This document shows positions 39,618-48,446 of a DNA stretch of 64,000 nucleotides, one piece after another. Origin of the DNA: Pseudomonas mosselii (GTDB taxonomy: Bacteria > Pseudomonadota > Gammaproteobacteria > Pseudomonadales > Pseudomonadaceae). The stretch is taken from the NCBI RefSeq assembly GCF_003205295.1, contig NZ_QJRP01000003.1, positions 62,001 through 126,000 of the forward strand, written 5' to 3'. The notes beneath the pieces were generated by a model. It was given only the letters and a program-made list of their open reading frames with translations. It ran no database searches and was not told where the DNA came from. The translations under genes and the position numbers were made by a program. The first letter of the stretch is position 1; every line of letters starts with the position of its first letter.

Positions 39618-40506
39618 GGTACTGATCAGCCTGGTCATGCCGGCGTACAACTACGCGAAGCTGGTGCCGCGGGCACTGGATTCGGTGTTGTGCCAATGGG
39701 GGGATGACCTGGAACTGATCGTGGTCAACGACGGCTCCACGGACAACACCCTGGAGGTGTTGGCCGGTTATGCCTCCCGTTATCCGCAGTTGCAGGTGCT
39801 CGACCAGCCCAATGCGGGCGCTGCCGCCGCGCGCAACAAGGGTATCGCACACGCGCGCGGTGACTATGTACTGTTGCTGGACGCGGACGACGAGCTGACG
39901 GTGGACGCCATCGCCACGCTGCGCGAGGTGCTGGCTGCCAATCCGGGAGCAGGCCTGGTGCTGGGGGCGCAGATCTCGGTGTTCCCCGACGGCGAGGAGC
40001 GCGTGCGCCTGCCGACACCGGTGCCGCGTGCCGGGGCCTTGGCGCTGGCGCGCCGCTACTTGCTGGAAAAGCGCATTTCCATTTCGCACTGCTGCACGCT
40101 GTTTGCTCGTGATCTGCTGCTGCGCAGGCCCTATCCGCAGGGGTTGCGCAGCGGCGAGGATATTCCGGTGTTCGCCTACCTGCTGGTCAATGCCCAGGTG
40201 GCCCTGACCAACCGGCCTCTGGCGCGTATCCACAAGCATGCCGACAGCTTGCGTCACAGTCGTGAAAACGAAGAGGAATATGCCTTGGGCATGGTTCGCG
40301 AAGTGTTCGCCAGCCTGCCCGACGAATGCCAGGTGCTGCGTCGGCGCTACACGGCGCAGCGCTACCTGTCGCTGTTTCGCGCGGCGCTGCTGGCCGGTGA
40401 CCGCCGCTCGGCGCGTCGTTTCTATGCCCAGGCCTTGCGCTTGAGCCCGTTGCAGGCGGCGCGCTGGACTTACCTGCGCAAGGCCGTCCGGCTGATCAAG
40501 GCCTGA
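39604..40506 (+). CDS. Family 2 glycosyltransferase
   Basis: A 300-residue GT-A fold enzyme. ISLVMPAYNYAKLVPRALDSVL, IVVNDGSTDNTLEVLA, AGAAAARNKGIAHARGDYVLLLDADDEL (DxD) and SGEDIPVFAYLL are the standard GT2 motifs. It likely adds a sugar to LPS core; donor and acceptor are unknown. ATG 39604 starts inside the carbamoyltransferase gene, suggesting coupled translation. The upstream Arg-rich start at 39592 is less likely. Confidence 0.9.
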   Translation: MPTPEVLISLVMPAYNYAKLVPRALDSVLCQWGDDLELIVVNDGSTDNTLEVLAGYASRYPQLQVLDQPNAGAAAARNKGIAHARGDYVLLLDADDELTVDAIATLREVLAANPGAGLVLGAQISVFPDGEERVRLPTPVPRAGALALARRYLLEKRISISHCCTLFARDLLLRRPYPQGLRSGEDIPVFAYLLVNAQVALTNRPLARIHKHADSLRHSRENEEEYALGMVREVFASLPDECQVLRRRYTAQRYLSLFRAALLAGDRRSARRFYAQALRLSPLQAARWTYLRKAVRLIKA

Positions 40507-40533
40507 CCGATTTACAATTGAGTGCTGAACAGG

Positions 40534-41994
40534 ATGGGGAGCGCGGTGGGTTCTTACGTTTCAAGGATGGTCGGTACCTACCCGGTACGACTGGCATTTA
40601 TCGGCAGCTTGCTGCTCTCGTTGATCGCCGTCCTCGGCACCACTGCGCTGGGGCGTGACGCGGCGCTCTACATGAGTGTCGCCCAGCGCATCAGCAGCGA
40701 AGGCCCGCAGGTGGCCTGGCAGGCGTTCGACTGGCCGTGGTTCACGTTCCTGCTGTCCGCCACCCATGGCGTCACCCGGTTGCCGATGGAGTGGTGCGCC
40801 TACCTGTGGTGCGCGCTGTTCATGGCCGGCACCTGTGCGTTGCTGGTCGACTCGGTACGCCAGCGCGTGCCGGCCGCCGCCGGCTGGGCGTTGCTGGTGG
40901 TGCTGGCGATGCCGGCGGTCAATCAGTTTCGCAACGACATCATTCGCGAGTATGGCTTCTGGTTCTTCAGTGTGCTGGCGCTGTGGCTGGCCTTGCAATG
41001 GCAGCTGCGGGGCGGTTGGTTGCGCGCGGCCAGCATCCATGTGGCGATCGCCGGTGCCGTGCTGTTTCGCCTGGAGGCGCTGATGCTCGAAGGCGCCTTG
41101 GGCCTGTGGATGCTGTTTGGCCTGCGCGAGCGCGGCGGCCTGAAGGCATTCGTCCAGTTCATCTGCGTGCCGCTGATTGCTGGTATCGCGGCGGCCATGG
41201 TGCTGTTGGCCAAGGGTGGTCTGTCGTTGGGGCGAGTGGACTACTTCCTCGGCCTGGTCGACCCGCGCAAGGTGCTGACCGCTTTCCAGGCATTGGCGGA
41301 GCAGTTCGGTGACAGCCTCAAGCACAAGTATTCCCGCGACGAGGCGGGGCGAATCGTGTTCTTCGGCTTGCTGGCGGCCCTGGCCATCAAGTTCATTGCC
41401 TTGAGTGGGCCGTTCTGCCTGCCGTTCCTGCGGCGTGGCACCTGGCAGGCGCTGAGTACCTACCTGCGCGAGTTCCGGCCGTTTGCCTGGGCGGCGCTGA
41501 TCTACAGCCTGGTGCTCTTGCTGTTCTTCATCGCCCAGCAGTTCATGAACGGTCGTTACCTGAGCTTCCTCAATCTCCTGGCGCTGCCGCTGCTGGCGGT
41601 GGGCGCGATGCTGTTTGCCCAGCGCTTCCCGCGGCTGGGCAAGGCGTTGGTGGCGGTGGCGCTGCTGGTCATGCTGGCCAATGTGATTTCCACCGGTGCC
41701 GGCAAGCCACATATCGTCGAGGCCGGGCGCTGGGTCGGTGCCAATGTCGATCCGCAAGCCAAGGTCTATTTCGAAGACAGCCGTGTCAGCTACTACGCGG
41801 GTCGCGGATACCCCACGTTGCCCGCGCGTGAGCAGCTGCTGGAGGGGCCGAAGGCGCAGCAGTACAGCTACTTCGTTTTCGAGGCCAAGCCAGACGAGCC
41901 CTGGCTCACGGCCTGGCTCGAGCAGCACCAGCTGCGCGTGCTGGCCAGTTTCTCCAATCGCAAGAAGGCGACCTTCGTGGTGATCGGTCGCTGA
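40534..41994 (+). CDS. Polytopic membrane protein, putative GT-C glycosyltransferase
   Basis: About 486 residues with roughly ten predicted membrane segments. After the first (LAFIGSLLLSLIAVLG) comes the periplasmic TTALGRDAALYMSVAQRISSEG, in which RDAALY resembles the acidic motif of the first loop in GT-C enzymes (ArnT/PMT group). A soluble C-terminal domain follows the last membrane segment. It would use a lipid-linked sugar on the periplasmic side. The start is uncertain: GTG 40522, ATG 40534 and GTG 40546 are in frame and none has an ideal ribosome site. It follows the GT2 gene in the same direction. Confidence 0.7.
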   Translation: MGSAVGSYVSRMVGTYPVRLAFIGSLLLSLIAVLGTTALGRDAALYMSVAQRISSEGPQVAWQAFDWPWFTFLLSATHGVTRLPMEWCAYLWCALFMAGTCALLVDSVRQRVPAAAGWALLVVLAMPAVNQFRNDIIREYGFWFFSVLALWLALQWQLRGGWLRAASIHVAIAGAVLFRLEALMLEGALGLWMLFGLRERGGLKAFVQFICVPLIAGIAAAMVLLAKGGLSLGRVDYFLGLVDPRKVLTAFQALAEQFGDSLKHKYSRDEAGRIVFFGLLAALAIKFIALSGPFCLPFLRRGTWQALSTYLREFRPFAWAALIYSLVLLLFFIAQQFMNGRYLSFLNLLALPLLAVGAMLFAQRFPRLGKALVAVALLVMLANVISTGAGKPHIVEAGRWVGANVDPQAKVYFEDSRVSYYAGRGYPTLPAREQLLEGPKAQQYSYFVFEAKPDEPWLTAWLEQHQLRVLASFSNRKKATFVVIGR

Positions 41995-41998
41995 CAGC

Positions 41999-42661
41999 TC
42001 AGTCAAGCAACTGGCGAAGGTTGTCCAGCAGGCGCGGGCGGGGTTTGTGCTGGCCCCGCTCCAGTTCCTGGCGATAGCCCTGCAGGAAGGTTGCGCCGCT
42101 ATCCTCCCCCAGCAGCCACTGGCGGTCCTGGGGGTAGCGCAGCATATGGTGGAAGTTGCGCTCGCGCTGACTGTCGCGAAGTGCTTGGCGTTGGCTTTGC
42201 AGGTCGGCAATGTCGATCAGGCCCAGGTCGTTGTCGGGCGTCAGCACCACGTTGCCCAGGTGCAGCGAGCGGAAATAGACCCCGGCTTCATGCAGGCGCG
42301 CAACGAACCGTCCCAATTGCGCGCGCAGGGCCTGTGCCTGGGCCTGATCCCCCAGGCGCTGGCGCAGGGTGTCCCCCGGCAGCGGGCGGTAGTACACCGC
42401 GTCGCGGGCGATGCTGGCAATGCGGTAGATGGCCAGCACTTCGGGGCAGGGGATGCCCAACCCAGCCAAGGTCCGGGCATTGCGTTCGAAGCGCGCCGCA
42501 TAGGGGAACAGCAGTGCCGAGCTGAGCAGGCGCTTGCGCCGGAACAGCTTGAGCATCAGGCCATCACGCAAGCGCAGCACCTTGTCGCCGGAGCCATCGG
42601 CTTCCAGCACCTGGGCGCCCTCGCGCAGGGCCAGGTAGGTGGGGTGATCCATTGCTTGCAT
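41999..42661 (-). CDS. InaA-type lipopolysaccharide kinase-like protein
   Basis: A 220-residue protein-kinase-like fold of the InaA/LPS kinase family. Seen are the Lys-containing GLMLKLFRRKR, YYRPLPGDTLRQRL and the catalytic-loop region GVYFRSLHLGNVVLTPDNDLGLIDIADLQ. The usual HGD catalytic Asp is replaced by FRS, while HLGN and the metal-binding IDIAD remain. Its position among LPS genes suggests a role in core phosphorylation or its control. ATG 42661 has GGAGG 6 nt upstream. It is convergent with the membrane-protein gene (5 nt apart) and divergent from msbA. Confidence 0.82.
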   Translation of the reverse strand: MQAMDHPTYLALREGAQVLEADGSGDKVLRLRDGLMLKLFRRKRLLSSALLFPYAARFERNARTLAGLGIPCPEVLAIYRIASIARDAVYYRPLPGDTLRQRLGDQAQAQALRAQLGRFVARLHEAGVYFRSLHLGNVVLTPDNDLGLIDIADLQSQRQALRDSQRERNFHHMLRYPQDRQWLLGEDSGATFLQGYRQELERGQHKPRPRLLDNLRQLLD

Positions 42662-42730
42662 GCGTAACCTCCGATCGACAGGCCGGCTATCTTAGCCGAC
42701 TTGTCGCGGCATGGCCCGTGCTCGGCTTCA

Positions 42731-42757
42731 TTGGCGAAAAACGCCCTGTGCTATGAT
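42731..42757 (+). promoter_or_regulatory. Candidate promoter of msbA
   Basis: TATGAT (42752-42757) is 15 nt after TTGGCG (42731-42736). The spacing is short; the -10 is the stronger part. Confidence 0.35.
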
Positions 42758-42786
42758 CGGCTCCTCTTTTTCGTGTGCGGATTCCC

Positions 42787-44604
42787 ATGAGCAGTCCTGA
42801 ACCTCGCCCCCAGACCACATTGGCGATCTATTTCCGCCTGCTGACCTATGTGCGGCCCTACCTCGGGCTGTTTCTGCTCAGTATCGCCGGCTTCTTGCTG
42901 TTCGCCTCGACGCAGCCGATGCTGGCCTACATCCTCAAGTATTTCGTCGATGGCCTGGCCAATCCGGATGCGGTCCTGTTCCCCAACAATCCTTACCTGG
43001 GCGAGCTGCGCCTGCTGCAGGCGGTGCCATTGATGATCGTGGCCATCGCGGCCTGGCAGGGCGTTGGCTCCTACCTGGGCAACTACTTCCTGGCCCGGGT
43101 TTCGCTCGGTCTGGTGCATGACCTGCGGGTGGTGCTGTTCAACAAGTTGCTCGAGCTGCCCAACCGCTACTTCGACCAGCACAACTCCGGGCACTTGATT
43201 TCCCGCATCACCTTCAACGTGACCATGGTCACCGGCGCGGCCACCGATGCCATCAAGGTGGTGATCCGCGAGGGCATGACCGTGGTGTTCCTGTTCTGCA
43301 CGTTGCTGTGGATGAACTGGAAACTGACCTTGGTGATGGTGGCGATCCTGCCGATCATCGCCCTGATGGTCAGCAGCACCAGCCGCAAGTTCCGCAAGCA
43401 GAGCAAGAAGATCCAGGTGTCGATGGGCGACGTGACCCACGTCGCGTCCGAGACCATCCACGGCTACCGCGTGGTGCGCAGCTTCGGTGGAGAAAGCTAC
43501 GAGAAGGCGCGCTTCCAGCAGGCCAGCCAGAGCAACACCGAGAAGCAGTTGTCGATGACCAAGACCGGCGCGGTCTACACCCCGACCCTGCAACTGGTGA
43601 CCTACAGCGCCATGGCGGTGGTCATGTTCCTGGTCCTGCTGCTGCGCGGCGAGGCTTCGGCGGGCGACCTGGTCGCCTACATCACCATGGCGGGCCTGTT
43701 GCCCAAGCCGATTCGCCAGTTGTCGGAAGTCAGCTCGACCATCCAGCGCGGGGTAGCCGGTGCCGAAAGCATCTTCGAGCAGCTCGACGAAGCCCCCGAA
43801 GTGGACAACGGCCACATCGAGCGTGAGCGCGTGCAGGGGCGCCTGGAAGTGCGCAACCTCAGCTTCGAATACCCCGGTACCGACAAGAAGGTGCTCGACG
43901 ATATCAGCTTCGTCGTCGAGCCCGGGCAGATGGTGGCGCTGGTCGGGCGCTCGGGCAGCGGCAAGTCGACCCTGGCGGGGCTGATTCCGCGGTTCTATCA
44001 GCACGAGCAAGGCCAGATCCTGCTCGATGGCGACGAGGTGCAGGCATTCACCCTGCGCAACCTGCGTCGGCATATCGCCCTGGTGAGCCAGCAGGTCACC
44101 TTGTTCAACGATACCGTGACCAACAACATCGCCTATGGCGACCTGGCCGGCGCCCCCATCGAGGCGGTGCACAGGGCGGCCAGCGAGGCTTACGCCGACG
44201 AGTTCATCCGCAAGATGCCACAAGGCTATGACACCCTGGTGGGCGAGAACGGTGTGCTGCTGTCCGGTGGGCAGCGTCAGCGCCTGGCGATTGCCCGCGC
44301 GTTGCTCAAGGACGCGCCATTGCTGATCCTTGACGAGGCCACCTCGGCGCTCGATACCGAGTCCGAGCGGCATATCCAGGCTGCGCTCGACCACGTGGTG
44401 CAGAACCGCACCACCTTGGTGATCGCCCACCGTTTGTCGACCATCGAGAAGGCCGACCAGATCCTGGTCATGGAGGAGGGGCGCATTGTCGAGCGTGGTT
44501 CGCACAATGAGCTGCTGGCCCGAAACGGCCACTATGCCCGTCTGCATGCCCGTGAGTTCGAAGACGACGACGGTCAACCTGCACAAGCGGTCGATGCATG
44601 CTGA
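42787..44604 (+). CDS. msbA: Lipid A export ATP-binding/permease protein MsbA
   Basis: Flips lipid A-core across the inner membrane. It has 605 residues: an N-terminal six-helix exporter domain (about 20-320) and an ATPase domain (about 345-600) with Walker A GRSGSGKST, signature LSGGQRQRLAIARALL, Walker B LLILDEATS and the H-loop IAHRLSTI. ATG 42787 is preferred to the in-frame GTG 42775. Its last 7 nt overlap the start of the mig-14-like gene, so the two are translated together. Confidence 0.96.
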   Translation: MSSPEPRPQTTLAIYFRLLTYVRPYLGLFLLSIAGFLLFASTQPMLAYILKYFVDGLANPDAVLFPNNPYLGELRLLQAVPLMIVAIAAWQGVGSYLGNYFLARVSLGLVHDLRVVLFNKLLELPNRYFDQHNSGHLISRITFNVTMVTGAATDAIKVVIREGMTVVFLFCTLLWMNWKLTLVMVAILPIIALMVSSTSRKFRKQSKKIQVSMGDVTHVASETIHGYRVVRSFGGESYEKARFQQASQSNTEKQLSMTKTGAVYTPTLQLVTYSAMAVVMFLVLLLRGEASAGDLVAYITMAGLLPKPIRQLSEVSSTIQRGVAGAESIFEQLDEAPEVDNGHIERERVQGRLEVRNLSFEYPGTDKKVLDDISFVVEPGQMVALVGRSGSGKSTLAGLIPRFYQHEQGQILLDGDEVQAFTLRNLRRHIALVSQQVTLFNDTVTNNIAYGDLAGAPIEAVHRAASEAYADEFIRKMPQGYDTLVGENGVLLSGGQRQRLAIARALLKDAPLLILDEATSALDTESERHIQAALDHVVQNRTTLVIAHRLSTIEKADQILVMEEGRIVERGSHNELLARNGHYARLHAREFEDDDGQPAQAVDAC

Positions 44605-45494
44605 GTCTGTGGCGTCCATGGCGGGAGCGGGGCTGGCAGGAAATCGACCAGGCGCAGTACGCCAAGGCCTGGCACCAGTACGGTGGCAGTTTCGCCACGC
44701 ACCCCGACGTGGTGGCGAGGTTGTCGGACTTCATCGGGCTGCCGGTGCGCTATCTTGGCTGGCACGTCGATGGCCAGTTGCTGGCTGCAATGCCGTGCTC
44801 CGGTCGTTACCTGGCGCTGGCCAAGGAAGTGCTCAAGCGCGAAGGCAAGCGTAACCTGCTGGACCTGGGGAACGCCGAAATCATCCTGCCGGTGGCCGAA
44901 TCCGTGCAGGTCCCGGTGCGTCAGCGCGTACGCTATGTCTCGGAGCTCAACGCCGGGCGCATCGGTACCCTGCGCGATCAGCCCGAGGGGCTGGCACTGG
45001 CCCGCGAGCCCGAGGATTACTCGAAGAAGTTTCGCTACAACCAGCGCCGCGAGCTGCGCCTGCTCGAGGAGGCCGGCGGTGTGATGCGCCCCATGGCGGA
45101 CTTCGAACCGGCCCAGCAGGCGGCCATGTACACCGAGTTGTTCGAGCGCCGCTGGGGCTTCGATGTGCCGGGCAAGCAAGGCCTGGTGGAAGTGTTCACC
45201 CTGCTGCGCGAGTTCATGACCGGCTCGGTGGCGCTGCTTGAGGACGTGCCGGTGGCGATCCAGGTGCTGTATCGGGTGGAGGCGCCGCAGTGGATCTCGC
45301 TGGAGTACACCAATGGCGGGGTCGATCCGCAGAGTCGTGACTTCAGTCCCGGCAGCGTGCTCAGCTTCGTCAATACGCAACAGGCGTGGGCCGATGCCCG
45401 GGCGGTGGGCAAACCGCTGCGCTATTCGTTTGGCCGCGCCGATCGCGAATACAAGGACCGCTGGTGCCGCACCGTGCCGGTCTATCAGGTCTGA
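44598..45494 (+). CDS. mig-14: Mig-14-like GNAT-fold protein
   Basis: A 298-residue protein matching Mig-14, a factor known in Salmonella and P. aeruginosa for tolerance of antimicrobial peptides. Seen are the N-terminal WQEIDQAQYAKAWHQYGGSFATHPDVVARLSDFIGLPVRYLGW, the central SKKFRYNQRRELRLLEEAGG, a GNAT-like FERRWGFDVPGKQG and the C-terminal RYSFGRADREYKDRWC. No membrane segment is evident; membrane association is by report. It overlaps msbA and is 3 nt before the PIG-L gene, so it belongs to the msbA operon. Symbol by similarity. Confidence 0.85.
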   Translation: MLSLWRPWRERGWQEIDQAQYAKAWHQYGGSFATHPDVVARLSDFIGLPVRYLGWHVDGQLLAAMPCSGRYLALAKEVLKREGKRNLLDLGNAEIILPVAESVQVPVRQRVRYVSELNAGRIGTLRDQPEGLALAREPEDYSKKFRYNQRRELRLLEEAGGVMRPMADFEPAQQAAMYTELFERRWGFDVPGKQGLVEVFTLLREFMTGSVALLEDVPVAIQVLYRVEAPQWISLEYTNGGVDPQSRDFSPGSVLSFVNTQQAWADARAVGKPLRYSFGRADREYKDRWCRTVPVYQV

Positions 45495-45497
45495 ACC

Positions 45498-46898
45498 ATG
45501 AGTGCACGCAAACAGCTGCTGCTGAAGAAACACCGTCGCGCCAAGCGCATCACCCTGCTGGTGGCCCTGCTGGCGCTCCTGTTGGCAGGTGTCATCGTGG
45601 CGTGGTGGCTGGTGCCGCTGCTGCTGGTGCTGGGTTGGGTCGCCCACGAGGCATGGTTTGCCGACCACCTGTTCTACCGTGGCAGTGACGACTATCAGTA
45701 CGTCTTCCCGGAGGATGCCGATACCCAGGCGGTGAGCATTGTCGCGGGGCAGGTGCGACTGTCGGCCGGGCTCGCCGAGGGCGAGACCCTGGTGCTGGCG
45801 GTACGCGTGCGCCACAGCTGGCTTGGGCGTTGGCTGGACCCGTTCGTCGAAGTGGGCGATGACCGCCAGGACTTCGAGCGGGGTGTGGCAGGGCTGCGTT
45901 ACCTCAACCTGTCGGGGCAGCGCGAGCGCCTGGCCAGCGGCGAACTGTCGCTGCGTGGGCGGCGCTGCCGTCTGGCCGCGCAGGCGGTGCTGCATGTCAT
46001 GCGCAGTCCGGACTACAGTCGCCAACGCACGTTGATCCTGGCGCCCCATGCCGATGATGCCGAACTGGCCGCGTTCGGTTTCTACAGCCGCTGCGCCGAA
46101 GTGGCCATCGTCACCCTGACCCAGGGTGAGATCGAGGCCGAAACCTATCAGCGCATGGGCCTGACAAAAGCTGCCGCCGCCCGGCTCAAGGGGCGCCTGC
46201 GCAGTTGGGACAGCCTGGCAGTTCCCCTGTGGGGAGGGGTTCGGCCCAGCCACTGCGTGCAACTGGGCTATTACTGCCTGCAGCTTCCGGCAATGGCCGC
46301 CCAGCCGGAGCAGGCATTCGGCTCCCGAGAGTCGGGTGAAAGTGATATTCGCAGTGTGCGCCAGCACAACCCGCTGATGCTGCCGGCCGACCAGGATGGC
46401 GCACCCACCTGGCACAACCTGGTCGCCGACCTGACGGCGCTGCTGGAGCATTACCGGCCCGAGGTGGTGATCACCCCGCACCCGGAGCTGGACCCCCACG
46501 GCGATCATGTCGCCACCACCCAGGCCATCTTCCAGGCCATCGCCCGCAGCAGCAGCAAGCCGGGCACTGCATTGCTCTACGCCAATCACCTGCACGACAA
46601 CGACCGTTGGCCGATGGGTCCGGCGGGCATGGGTATCGCCTTGCCACCCGCGATCGAGCCGCTGCCCGCTGATCGTCTGTGGAGTCCGCTGCTGAGCGAC
46701 GCGCAGCAACTGGACAAGGCCATGGCCCTTGGCATGCAGCACGACCTGCAGGGGCCGCTGCCGTTCAAGCGCCGCCTGCGTCGCTGGATCCAGCGGTGGT
46801 TTGCCGGCCGGCGCTGGCCGGCAAGCGGCGAAAACGAGTTTTTCCGCAAGGCGGTCCGCCGTCATGAGCTGTTCTGGGTACGACGGATCGGCAGTTGA
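45498..46898 (+). CDS. dnpA: PIG-L family de-N-acetylase (DnpA-like)
   Basis: A 466-residue membrane-anchored zinc deacetylase. Residues about 14-50 are a hydrophobic pair of segments (ITLLVALLALLLAGVIVAWWLVPLLLVLGWV). The zinc motif LAPHADDAELAAFGFY is near residue 182, and the partner motif TPHPELDPHGDHVATTQA further on. In P. aeruginosa the gene at the same place (DnpA) affects LPS core and drug-tolerant persisters. The deacetylated sugar is not known here. It follows the mig-14-like gene closely and precedes hldE. Confidence 0.87.
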   Translation: MSARKQLLLKKHRRAKRITLLVALLALLLAGVIVAWWLVPLLLVLGWVAHEAWFADHLFYRGSDDYQYVFPEDADTQAVSIVAGQVRLSAGLAEGETLVLAVRVRHSWLGRWLDPFVEVGDDRQDFERGVAGLRYLNLSGQRERLASGELSLRGRRCRLAAQAVLHVMRSPDYSRQRTLILAPHADDAELAAFGFYSRCAEVAIVTLTQGEIEAETYQRMGLTKAAAARLKGRLRSWDSLAVPLWGGVRPSHCVQLGYYCLQLPAMAAQPEQAFGSRESGESDIRSVRQHNPLMLPADQDGAPTWHNLVADLTALLEHYRPEVVITPHPELDPHGDHVATTQAIFQAIARSSSKPGTALLYANHLHDNDRWPMGPAGMGIALPPAIEPLPADRLWSPLLSDAQQLDKAMALGMQHDLQGPLPFKRRLRRWIQRWFAGRRWPASGENEFFRKAVRRHELFWVRRIGS

Positions 46899-46961
46899 AG
46901 TGGTGTCATCGGCCCTGTGCTAATATCCCGCCCTTGTTCACTTTTTCAATATGGGTTGCCC

Positions 46962-48383
46962 ATGAAGTTGTCCATGCCGCGTTTCGATCAAGCCCCCGTA
47001 TTGGTGGTCGGCGATGTCATGCTCGACCGCTACTGGCATGGCGGTACTTCACGTATTTCGCCTGAAGCGCCGGTGCCGGTGGTCAAGGTCGATCAGATCG
47101 AGGACCGCCCTGGCGGCGCGGCCAACGTGGCCTTGAACATCGCCGCCCTCGGCGCGCCCGCCGCGCTGGTCGGCGTCACCGGCCAGGACGAGGCTGCCGA
47201 CAGCCTCGCCAACAGCCTGCACGCCGCCGGTGTGCGCTCGATCTTCCAGCGCATTGCCCACCAGCCGACCATCGTCAAGCTGCGGGTGATGAGCCGTCAC
47301 CAGCAACTGCTGCGCATCGATTTCGAGGAGCCGTTCGCCACCGACCCGCTGTCGCTGGGTGCGGAGGTCGATACCCTGCTCGAGGGCGTCAAGGTGTTGG
47401 TGCTGTCCGACTACGGCAAGGGCGCGCTGAAGAACCATCAGGCGCTGATCCAGGCTGCGCGCGGCAAGGGCATCCCGGTGCTGGCCGACCCCAAGGGCAA
47501 GGATTTCTCGATCTACCGCGGTGCCAGCCTGATCACCCCGAACCTCAGCGAATTCGAGACCATCGTTGGCCGTTGCGCCGATGAAACCGAGCTGGTCGCC
47601 AAAGGCCTGAAGCTGCTCGACGAACTGGACCTGGGCGCGCTGCTGGTGACCCGAGGCGAGCATGGCATGACCCTGCTGCGCACCGGTCACCCGGCATTGC
47701 ACTTGCCGGCCCGCGCCCGTGAGGTGTTCGATGTCACCGGTGCCGGCGATACGGTGATTTCCACCCTTGCCGCTGCCATTGCCGCGGGCGAGGACCTGCC
47801 GCATGCCGTCGCCCTGGCCAACCTGGCCGCCGGCATCGTGGTCGGCAAGCTGGGTACCGCCGCCATCAGCGCGCCTGAACTGCGTCGCGCCATCCAGCGT
47901 GAGGAGGGCTCGGAGCGGGGCGTGCTGGGCCTGGAGCAGCTGCTGCTGGCCATTGACGATGCCCGTGCGCACAACGAGAAGATCGTCTTCACCAATGGCT
48001 GCTTCGATATCCTCCACGCGGGCCACGTGACCTACCTGGAACAGGCTCGCGCCCAGGGCGACCGGTTGATCGTCGCCATCAACGACGATGCCTCGGTCAG
48101 TCGCCTGAAAGGCCCGGGTCGGCCGATCAACAGCGTCGACCGACGCATGGCCGTGCTGGCCGGCCTCGGTGCGGTGGACTGGGTCATCAGCTTCCCCGAG
48201 GACACGCCGGAGAACCTGCTGCGCCAGGTCAAGCCGGATGTGCTGGTCAAGGGTGGTGACTACGGTATCGACCAGGTGGTCGGCGCCGATATCGTCAAGG
48301 CCTATGGCGGCACGGTGAAGGTGCTGGGCCTGGTGGAGAACAGCTCGACCACGGCGATCGTCGAGAAGATCCGCAAGCACTGA
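46962..48383 (+). CDS. hldE: Bifunctional heptose-7-P kinase / heptose-1-P adenylyltransferase
   Basis: Makes ADP-D-glycero-beta-D-manno-heptose for the LPS inner core. It has 473 residues. Residues 1-320 are a ribokinase-type kinase (VLVVGDVMLDRYWHG, RPGGAANVALNIAAL, DVTGAGDTVISTLAAAIAAG). From about residue 341 is a nucleotidyltransferase (IVFTNGCFDILHAGHVTYLEQAR, VKGGDYG). ATG 46962 starts the kinase domain; a TAATAT at 46921-46926 may be its -10. It may be transcribed both from here and from the msbA operon. Confidence 0.97.
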   Translation: MKLSMPRFDQAPVLVVGDVMLDRYWHGGTSRISPEAPVPVVKVDQIEDRPGGAANVALNIAALGAPAALVGVTGQDEAADSLANSLHAAGVRSIFQRIAHQPTIVKLRVMSRHQQLLRIDFEEPFATDPLSLGAEVDTLLEGVKVLVLSDYGKGALKNHQALIQAARGKGIPVLADPKGKDFSIYRGASLITPNLSEFETIVGRCADETELVAKGLKLLDELDLGALLVTRGEHGMTLLRTGHPALHLPARAREVFDVTGAGDTVISTLAAAIAAGEDLPHAVALANLAAGIVVGKLGTAAISAPELRRAIQREEGSERGVLGLEQLLLAIDDARAHNEKIVFTNGCFDILHAGHVTYLEQARAQGDRLIVAINDDASVSRLKGPGRPINSVDRRMAVLAGLGAVDWVISFPEDTPENLLRQVKPDVLVKGGDYGIDQVVGADIVKAYGGTVKVLGLVENSSTTAIVEKIRKH

Positions 48384-48394
48384 TACGCTGCAAG

Positions 48395-48443
48395 TCGCGG
48401 GGCAAGCCCGCTCCCACGAAACGCTGGGAGCAGGCTTGCCCCG
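48395..48443. repeat. REP pair (inverted, compact) after hldE
   Basis: Arms 48395-48418 and 48424-48443 with only five bases between, at a convergent gene junction where it could act as a bidirectional terminator-like hairpin. The right arm overlaps the stop of the next gene's reading frame by at most a few bases of flank. Confidence 0.8.
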
Positions 48444-48446
48444 TGT

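Noticed and set aside
42751..46865. Long minus-strand open frames opposite msbA, mig-14-like and dnpA genes
   Set aside because: Low-complexity antisense translations; the plus-strand genes carry full motif sets.
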